A stretch of 8,419 nucleotides of DNA from Leptospirillum sp. (lineage in GTDB: Bacteria > Nitrospirota > Leptospirillia > Leptospirillales > Leptospirillaceae): assembly GCA_027343785.1 (NCBI GenBank), contig DAHWKF010000073.1:1-8419 (forward strand), in the 5' to 3' direction. Below the pieces are notes generated by a model. The model saw nothing but the letters and a program-made list of their open reading frames with translations. It made no database searches and was not told the origin of the DNA. Both the position numbers and the translations under genes were made by a program. Positions 4,798-8,419 of this stretch are shown here, in pieces. How positions within the stretch are numbered: the stretch's first letter is position 1; each line of letters opens with the position of its first letter.

Positions 4798-5604
4798 TTA
4801 ACAGACAGGACATTCTTCCCAGTCCGAATAGGCCACATACGTCGTTTTTCTTCCCTGCTCGTTCCGTTCGATGCGATTGGCGGTGCGCACATACATTTTT
4901 CCATCGCTTTGCCGGAAATACTCCCGGTCCGGCCTCTTCCCGGAATCTGTCGAGCACCCCGGGCATCCCGCGAGATGCGCGGATTTGCCGAGGAGCAGCA
5001 CCCGGGCCTCGAAAGAGCCGTGAACCGGACAGGTGGCGGGAACCAGGACAACTCCTCCGGACCCAAAGGCCAGATGAAAGTCCCGAATCTCCCCCGAAAC
5101 CGCCCCGGAGTCGACCACCCCCTCCGAAAAACGCGCCATCCTTCGGGAGGTCGCTCCTCTCGTCTCCTCGAAGATCCGGACGGTAAATGAGCATGTTCGT
5201 CCGTCCGGGAGCGAGATCAAGATCTTTTGTCCGTCGTCCGAGGGAACCGTGCGGGCCGGCGGGGCAGCGCCAAGGGCGATCGGCTGGGTCCGCAGGGCGT
5301 CTCTGCGAAGCTCGATCTCCCGTTCCCATTCCGCGACGACGGCCCGGGAGGTGAAAAACTCTGTCCGGATCCGGGCCCTCCGGAACATCTCCGGCAGGTC
5401 CCGGGAGGGAATGTCCACGAGATCGGAGATCCAGCCGTCCAGAAAGAGCTTCAGCTCTGCCGGATTCTCGGGCAGCCTACGACCCGAGATCAACAACGTC
5501 TGGGTCAGACAGACCTTCACGATCCGCATCCGCTCCAGGCTCTCCGAGCTGCATGAAGCGTCTTCTGGCAATTTCCTGACTGGTAAGGGGTTTCTGTCGT
5601 CCAT
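4798..5604 (-). CDS. Helicase-loader-like replication protein with zinc ribbon
   Basis: A 268-aa protein. Residues about 25-95 (LLISGRRLPENPAELKLFLDGWISDLVDIPSRDLPEMFRRARIRTEFFTSRAVVAEW) resemble the small helical domain of phage helicase loaders such as G39P: an L-x-D-IP segment, an amphipathic helix, FF-x-(S/T), then E. Residues 192-217 (CPVHGSFEARVLLLGKSAHLAGCPGC) resemble the N-terminal zinc ribbon of phage DnaC-type loaders, here as C-x2-H plus C-x2-C. The protein ends in CPVC. No AAA+ ATPase domain with a Walker motif is present. The start at 5604 has AGGAGGATCCC. It overlaps the end of the initiator gene by 128 nt in another frame. Immediate linkage to the initiator supports a role in loading the replicative helicase; this is inference. 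Confidence 0.75.
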   Translation of the reverse strand: MDDRNPLPVRKLPEDASCSSESLERMRIVKVCLTQTLLISGRRLPENPAELKLFLDGWISDLVDIPSRDLPEMFRRARIRTEFFTSRAVVAEWEREIELRRDALRTQPIALGAAPPARTVPSDDGQKILISLPDGRTCSFTVRIFEETRGATSRRMARFSEGVVDSGAVSGEIRDFHLAFGSGGVVLVPATCPVHGSFEARVLLLGKSAHLAGCPGCSTDSGKRPDREYFRQSDGKMYVRTANRIERNEQGRKTTYVAYSDWEECPVC

Positions 5605-6460
5605 GGGATCCTCCTGTCATGGGTTCGTCGTCGAAGCGTCTCTGGGCGAGCCAGTTTGAAGGGTGCGGGATAAACCGCGTCTCCTGCCACTGCTCCGTCT
5701 GCCGGTAGCAGTCGATTGTCCGGAGAATCGACTCGAGAGGGGGACGGAGTCCGGACATTTTCTCCCAGGCCTGCCAGGCGGCGAGCTTCCCGATCTTTTT
5801 GGGGTAGGCGGCCCAGAAGATTTCGAATTCCTTCGAATAGACCCCCTCCGCCTGAGGAGTTTCCGGCGGGACTGAGGGGGGAGGGGGGGAGATGTTTTTG
5901 GTTCTTGTGACAGATTCTTTTCTTGACTGGTTCTCTTTAGAGGTGTGATCCTCGATCACACCCCCCTGTGATTCTGGATCACACCCCCTATGACTTTGCG
6001 TCACACCGGTGTGATCCTCGATCACACCCAATGTTCCCGCCCCGTTTTCAATCTGGTCATTGGCAAAGGCTTGTTTTTGCTGGGTGTGATCGTCAATCAC
6101 ACCCCCCTGCATATTTGTCCCCCCGGTGTGATCCTCGATCACACCCCTGTGATTTTGTGTGTTATTGAGCACTTCGGCTGGAGCTTCGGGGAGAATGTTC
6201 AGGAAGTAGGTCTTCGACAGGTCGCGCCCGGCATCGTCCCGACGAGGGAGAGAGCGAATGACCCCTTTTCGCTCCAGGTCCGAGAGGTTTCTTGAAATAG
6301 ACTCCCGGGACAGACCCGAGTATTCCGAGAGGGTGTTTTGCGAAGGCCAGCAGGTCCCGTCCGGGCCGGCATGGTTGGCCAGGCAGATCAGGATCAGCTT
6401 CTGGGTCGGGGAAATCCCCTGGACCTTGCGAAGGGCCCAGTCCATCGCCTGAAGACTCAT
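5477..6460 (-). CDS. Replication initiator-like winged-helix protein containing its own iterons
   Basis: A 327-aa protein. Residues 1-90 form an HTH_36-type winged helix (SPTQKLILICLANHAGPDGTCWPSQNTLSEYSGLSRESISRNLSDLERKGVI). Residues about 100-200 are a low-complexity linker with repeats GVIEDHT (106, 145, 167) and GVIDDHT (120), ending in SPPPPSVPPE. Residues about 211-280 are a conserved phage/plasmid replication C-terminal domain (FEIFWAAYPKKIGKLAAWQAWEKM...FIPHPSNWLAQRRFDDE). The linker repeats arise from palindromic DNA repeats, as in lambda O, whose gene carries the origin. GGAGGGGAGCG precedes the ATG, which overlaps the stop of a 43-aa ORF as ATGA. A winged-helix regulator without replication function is the less likely alternative. 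Confidence 0.85.
   Translation of the reverse strand: MSLQAMDWALRKVQGISPTQKLILICLANHAGPDGTCWPSQNTLSEYSGLSRESISRNLSDLERKGVIRSLPRRDDAGRDLSKTYFLNILPEAPAEVLNNTQNHRGVIEDHTGGTNMQGGVIDDHTQQKQAFANDQIENGAGTLGVIEDHTGVTQSHRGCDPESQGGVIEDHTSKENQSRKESVTRTKNISPPPPSVPPETPQAEGVYSKEFEIFWAAYPKKIGKLAAWQAWEKMSGLRPPLESILRTIDCYRQTEQWQETRFIPHPSNWLAQRRFDDEPMTGGSHGRQKPLTSQEIARRRFMQLGEPGADADREGLSDPDVVDLGS
5868..5889 (+). other. G-rich tract on the plus strand
   Basis: Runs of 3, 6 and 7 G separated by ACTGA and a single A. This is compatible with G-quadruplex folding. It encodes the SPPPPSVPPE linker on the minus strand and borders the T-rich stretch next to the iterons. Confidence 0.4.
5891..5942. other. T-rich stretch beside the iterons, possible unwinding element
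   Basis: About 64% A+T over the first 50 bp, in a clearly more GC-rich gene, with strong T bias on the plus strand. It lies directly on the 3' (coding-sense) side of the iteron cluster, the same relative place as the AT-rich part of the lambda origin. Its role as the melted region is inference. Confidence 0.5.
5943..6164. repeat. Iteron cluster, likely replication origin inside the initiator gene
   Basis: Palindromes of form GTGTGAT-N5-ATCACAC. Copies with 7-8 bp arms lie at 5943-5961, 6009-6027, 6084-6102 and 6126-6144. A slightly weaker copy (6-bp arms) is at 5967-5983, a degenerate one at 5989-6005 (TATGAC-N5-GTCACA), and a left half-site starts at 6148. Centres fall at about 5952, 5975, 5997, 6018, 6093, 6135 and 6156, giving steps of 23, 22, 21, 75, 42 and 21 bp, close to whole helical turns. 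Eight GATC sites lie within the palindromes. By analogy with lambda ori these would be the binding sites of the initiator encoded around them. Confidence 0.8.
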
Positions 6461-6588
6461 CGCTCCCCTCCCGGATTCCTCTTGTTGGGGCCGCTTAAGG
6501 ATTGTTCCTGAACCGCCCCAGAGACGTCGATCGGGCGATCCAATAAGCTTTGCGGCGGACTAAGACTGGAAAAGATTTCGACACTCAT
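6457..6588 (-). CDS. Small ORF coupled to the initiator gene, 43 aa
   Basis: A 43-codon ORF starting MSVEIFSSLSPPQSLLDRPI and ending PNKRNPGGER. It has an excellent AGGAG site 6 nt before its ATG, and its TGA overlaps the ATG of the initiator gene as ATGA. No family is recognised, and there is no signal peptide, membrane segment or Cys. It may be a leader peptide that couples translation to the initiator, or a copy-control element. It is too short to judge by composition; the evidence is the ribosome site and the exact stop-start overlap. Confidence 0.6.
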   Translation of the reverse strand: MSVEIFSSLSPPQSLLDRPIDVSGAVQEQSLSGPNKRNPGGER

Positions 6589-6610
6589 GGAATTCTCCTG
6601 ACACACTCTG

Positions 6611-6639
6611 TTGTGGAACCCCGTCCGAACCCGTAAAAT
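6611..6639 (+). promoter_or_regulatory. Possible promoter for small secreted protein copy B
   Basis: TTGTGG (6611-6616), 17 nt, then TAAAAT (6634-6639, 5/6). It lies about 60 nt before the GTG start at 6699 and in the 110-bp gap between two divergent genes. The -35 is weak (3/6). I see no clear leftward promoter for the 43-aa ORF and initiator in this gap. Confidence 0.4.
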
Positions 6640-6698
6640 GGTCTGAATTTTCGGCTGCTTCCTCGTACTGTTGGCCCCTCCCCGAAAGGAGATTGGTG

Positions 6699-7070
6699 GT
6701 GAAATCCAAAATTGGGTTTTATGCCAGCCTGTCAGGTCTGTTGCTTTTCCTGTCCATAGACGGAAATGCCGTTCACCCAGCAATGGCTGACGACAAAGGG
6801 AATGTTTCAGATAGTTCCCCTTACCAATGGGTTCTCTGGAAAGTTGTCCAGAATCCGCAAGGCCCTGTCGGTTTTCCCAAAGACGCATATAGAACAAAAA
6901 AATCATGCAAAGCGCATATTCCCCGTGAAACATCTATTTACGGCGAGGCCCCGAAAAAAAAGGGCTATGTATGCCTCCCTAGGGGATTGAAACCTTTCTA
7001 TTCGCTTCCGTTTCGAAACGAAAATCATATTTCTGTCCGTCCGGAACAGTCTTTACCTTCAGGTAACTGA
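6699..7070 (+). CDS. Small secreted protein with two conserved Cys, copy B
   Basis: A 123-aa protein starting at GTG 6699, with AAGGAG 7 nt upstream; GTG 6696 (4 nt) is also possible. A hydrophobic signal (GFYASLSGLLLFLSIDGNAVHPAMA) leads into a mature part with YQWVLWKVV, YRTKKSCKAH and GYVCLPRGLKPFYS. These match the 3273-3596 product block by block, including both Cys. The C-terminal 25 residues beyond the shared block are unique to this copy and are encoded within the 92-nt overlap with the convergent VirB9/TraK-like gene. It reads against the surrounding operon. The function is unknown; an envelope protein acting together with its convergent partner is a reasonable guess. Confidence 0.75.
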   Translation: MKSKIGFYASLSGLLLFLSIDGNAVHPAMADDKGNVSDSSPYQWVLWKVVQNPQGPVGFPKDAYRTKKSCKAHIPRETSIYGEAPKKKGYVCLPRGLKPFYSLPFRNENHISVRPEQSLPSGN

Positions 7071-7503
7071 CCCGATCAGGGCCGTAAATGAAGAAATCCG
7101 AAGCCGCCCCTTTTTTGAGCGGTTCGACGATCAGGTGATTCTCGAAGCCGACTTTCGTCCCAATGAGTTTGAAGTCGTGGGGCCGGGAATCGCTCATGAC
7201 GACCTTCAGAATTTTTCCGGGGAAGACGATATCAGTGAGCCTGTTCACCCGGCAGGAAATCTCCTGGAAGTCCGAAGGGATCCTCTTCCGGGCGATTTCC
7301 CCCCCACGAGCGTTTCCGGCGACGACCGGAACATAATCGCTGCTTTGCCCCGGAGGGCCAGATACGAGGGCGCTCTGCGAATTTATCCGGGCGCTGCAGA
7401 CCCCGATCGTCCAGGCGATCGCACCTCCCACCAGAACGGAAACAACGAATCCCAGAACGTGACGGGAGTCGGTTGACAGCCATTCTTTCAGACGAGTTTT
7501 CAT
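6979..7503 (-). CDS. Membrane-anchored VirB9/TraK-like protein, copy B
   Basis: A 174-aa protein. One membrane anchor or signal lies at about residues 15-36 (HVLGFVVSVLVGGAIAWTIGVCS), then a polar spacer, then ISCRVNRLTDIVFPGKILKVVMSD, LIVEPLKKGAASDFFIYGPDRVSYLKVKTV and YDFRFETE. The strand ending in FPGK, the I..V-x-(M/G) segment, the V-x-P-x5-AS strand and the final L-x-V strand parallel the product of 3581-4066 and the N-terminal domain of VirB9/TraK. Unlike copy A the N-terminus has no obvious cleavage site and may stay in the membrane. GGAGGAGGAACC supports start 7503. It overlaps the convergent secreted-protein gene by 92 nt at the 3' end. The family call is inference. Confidence 0.72.
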   Translation of the reverse strand: MKTRLKEWLSTDSRHVLGFVVSVLVGGAIAWTIGVCSARINSQSALVSGPPGQSSDYVPVVAGNARGGEIARKRIPSDFQEISCRVNRLTDIVFPGKILKVVMSDSRPHDFKLIGTKVGFENHLIVEPLKKGAASDFFIYGPDRVSYLKVKTVPDGQKYDFRFETEANRKVSIP

Positions 7504-7531
7504 TCGGGTTCCTCCTCCAAGATACTTTTCT

Positions 7532-7954
7532 TTAAGGCGAATCGGTCGAAAACTTGACGAGGCATTTACCGGAACCTCTCTCACAACCCAGAATTCCGTG
7601 AAAGTTGTCGGATCGAGAATAAAAATCTTTTTTTGTCCGGACAAAATAGTGCAGTCCATCCTTTTTGACCTGAACCCATCCCCGAACCCCGGACCAGTGG
7701 GGCCCAATCTTGAACGCCACACCCTCTGGAGTTTCAGTCGAAAAGACGGAGAGGAAACGAAAAGAGGTTTTCTTGTTGAATTTTGTTGAGATCAACAGGT
7801 GCCAGGGAATTCCATAGACAATTCCCTCGATTCGAATCCTGTAGGTCCCCATGCGCAACGATTGATCGGAGCCTTCCGGCCCCGCCCAGGTGAAAGGCGG
7901 ATTGGTCAGGAAAAACAAAGTAAGTCCCAAGACGATTGCCGAGGCCTTTTTCAT
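7532..7954 (-). CDS. Secreted hypothetical protein, 140 aa
   Basis: A Sec signal occupies residues 1-24 (SAIVLGLTLFFLTNPPFTWA|GP). The mature part looks mainly beta: GTYRIRIEGIVYGIPWHLLIS, TSFRFLSVFSTE, GVAFKIGPHWSGVRGWVQVKKDGLHYFVRTKKDF. Near the end it has two Cys (GILGCERGSGKCLVKF), six residues apart, which could form a disulfide. No family is recognised. GGGAGCG precedes the ATG at 7954. It is the second gene of the leftward operon, 34 nt after the Cro-like gene and 28 nt before the VirB9/TraK-like gene, so it is probably made early and together with envelope proteins. Confidence 0.75.
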   Translation of the reverse strand: MKKASAIVLGLTLFFLTNPPFTWAGPEGSDQSLRMGTYRIRIEGIVYGIPWHLLISTKFNKKTSFRFLSVFSTETPEGVAFKIGPHWSGVRGWVQVKKDGLHYFVRTKKDFYSRSDNFHGILGCERGSGKCLVKFSTDSP

Positions 7955-7988
7955 TTGCGCTCCCGTTCCGTTGCCTTCTCCCCGGCTC

Positions 7989-8249
7989 TCACGCCCTCGC
8001 CCCGCAAAGATCGTCAAGGGATTTTTTTCCCGTTTCCTTGGGTTCGAGCCCTGTCAAATGGAGAATGTCTTTCAGACGGATCCGCCCCTCCGTGATCCGC
8101 TCGATCTCGATCGCCCGTCGGATGGGGAGATGGTTGGTGGAAACCCACCTTTGTATAGCTTGGGGACTTATAGATAAACGTCTGGCAAGTTCGGACTGAT
8201 TGCCGAAATGGACAATCAAATCTTGAATGGAAATAGGGATGGTATTCAT
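7989..8249 (-). CDS. Cro/YdaS-like HTH regulator
   Basis: An 86-aa protein beginning with the YdaS/Cro-like pattern IQDLIVHFGNQSELARRLSISPQAIQRWVSTNHLPIRRAIEIERITEGRI, with the helix-turn-helix at about residues 17-37. Such proteins are small repressors of temperate phages and related elements. The ATG at 8249 has no Shine-Dalgarno sequence, but a -10 hexamer ends 7 nt upstream, so translation is probably leaderless. It is the first gene of the leftward operon and divergent from the CI-like gene. It most likely binds the three inverted repeats in the gap and opposes that repressor. Confidence 0.88.
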   Translation of the reverse strand: MNTIPISIQDLIVHFGNQSELARRLSISPQAIQRWVSTNHLPIRRAIEIERITEGRIRLKDILHLTGLEPKETGKKSLDDLCGARA

Positions 8250-8286
8250 GGGGAAAATAATACAACAAATTGTTAAAGCAAATCAA
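8250..8286 (-). promoter_or_regulatory. Leftward promoter of the Cro-like gene, leaderless
   Basis: On the minus strand TTGATT (8286-8281, 4/6), 18 nt, then TATTAT (8262-8257, 5/6), then 7 nt to the ATG at 8249. Transcription would start at or beside the start codon. Confidence 0.6.
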
Positions 8287-8321
8287 CACAATGTTGAATT
8301 GTGCTACCCAACGTTAGGTTG
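8264..8321. promoter_or_regulatory. Three operator-like inverted repeats of the divergent switch
   Basis: O1: AACAA-A-TTGTT (8264-8274). O2: TCAACA-CAA-TGTTGA (8283-8297). O3: CAAC-GTTAG-GTTG (8309-8321). They share the half-site CAAC/GTTG or AACA/TGTT. O1 lies between the -35 and -10 of the leftward promoter and O3 between those of the rightward promoter. O2 covers the leftward -35 and ends next to the rightward -35. This is the arrangement of a bistable switch of the lambda OR type. Confidence 0.6.
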
Positions 8322-8334
8322 TAACATTCCAAGC
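8299..8334 (+). promoter_or_regulatory. Rightward promoter of the CI-like gene, leaderless
   Basis: TTGTGC (8299-8304), 17 nt, TAACAT (8322-8327, 4/6), then 7 nt to the ATG at 8335. Weaker than the leftward promoter, as expected for one that might need activation. No Shine-Dalgarno site precedes the ATG. Confidence 0.45.
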
Positions 8335-8419
8335 ATGGAATTCAAAGAGCGACTTAGAAAAGCGATGGATGATATAAAAATTGACCAGCCAACATTGGGA
8401 AAAAATGTTGGCGTGAGTG
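8335..8419 (+). CDS. CI-type Xre repressor (N-terminal fragment, cut by window edge)
   Basis: The first 28 codons are visible: MEFKERLRKAMDDIKIDQPTLGKNVGVS. This matches the first helix and the start of the helix-turn-helix of Xre/CI-type repressors (LRKAMD...I.QPTLGKNVGVS). The rest lies outside the window, so a LexA/CI-type C-terminal autocleavage domain cannot be checked. The gene is divergent from the Cro-like gene across an 85-bp gap with three inverted repeats. It would be the lysogeny-type or silencing repressor of the leftward operon. Confidence 0.75.
   Translation, partial: MEFKERLRKAMDDIKIDQPTLGKNVGVS

Noticed and set aside
4748..5329. Minus-strand frame overlapping the loader-like gene
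   Set aside because: Gly/Arg-rich shadow of the loader gene; the loader frame has the ribosome site and zinc motifs.
5943..6144. TGTGA...TCACA palindromes as CRP or FNR binding sites
   Set aside because: The half-sites are separated by 7 nt, not the 6 nt of a CRP site. They are clustered inside a coding region at helical spacing, which fits iterons much better.
5943..6164. CRISPR array
   Set aside because: Repeats are short palindromes with irregular gaps, no uniform spacers, no cas genes, and lie within an intact reading frame.
5968..6295. Plus-strand frames across the iterons
   Set aside because: They consist largely of translated palindromes and lack ribosome-binding sites; the initiator frame explains the region.
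1..8419. tRNA, rRNA or insertion sequence
   Set aside because: No cloverleaf, rRNA-like sequence, transposase frame or terminal inverted repeats could be seen in the window.

Overview
The window looks like part of a mobile replicon (conjugative plasmid, integrative element or phage-plasmid) from a Gram-negative bacterium. Lipoprotein and Sec signal peptides, a DsbC/DsbG-like protein, a VirB1-type transglycosylase and VirB9/TraK-like proteins all imply a periplasm. Base composition is moderately GC-rich and most genes have clear Shine-Dalgarno sites. The style would suit an acidophile such as Leptospirillum or Acidithiobacillus, but I cannot fix the host from sequence alone.

Layout. Most genes read leftwards (minus strand), so the natural reading order is right to left. 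At the right end (8250-8334) is a lambda-like switch: a truncated CI-type repressor (plus) diverges from a Cro/YdaS-type regulator (minus). Between them lie three inverted repeats and two promoters, each placing its -10 hexamer 7 nt before an ATG, with no ribosome-binding site. Leftward transcription then runs through a secreted 140-aa protein, a VirB9/TraK-like protein, a 43-aa ORF, a winged-helix replication initiator, a helicase-loader-like zinc protein, a 71-aa zinc protein, a two-helix pilin/IcmC-like protein with its own terminator, a second VirB9/TraK-like protein, a DsbC/DsbG-like lipoprotein, a DUF202-like membrane protein, a small zinc protein, SSB, an unknown 106-aa protein and a 3'-truncated lytic transglycosylase.

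Three loci read rightwards against this operon: the higBA toxin-antitoxin pair (267-902) and two small, mutually similar secreted proteins (3273-3596 and 6699-7070). Each small protein converges on, and overlaps the 3' end of, one of the two VirB9/TraK-like genes. A convergent gene pair is therefore present twice.

The most striking element is inside the initiator gene. Between 5943 and 6144 it carries a cluster of palindromes, GTGTGAT-N5-ATCACAC, spaced at whole helical turns, next to a T-rich stretch and a G-rich tract. This is the layout of the lambda ori inside gene O. One copy lies in a different reading phase and encodes a different peptide, so the DNA rather than the protein appears to be conserved. 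The likely whole is a lambda-style repressor switch driving a theta-replication module, followed by transfer-type envelope genes and SSB, with higBA for maintenance.
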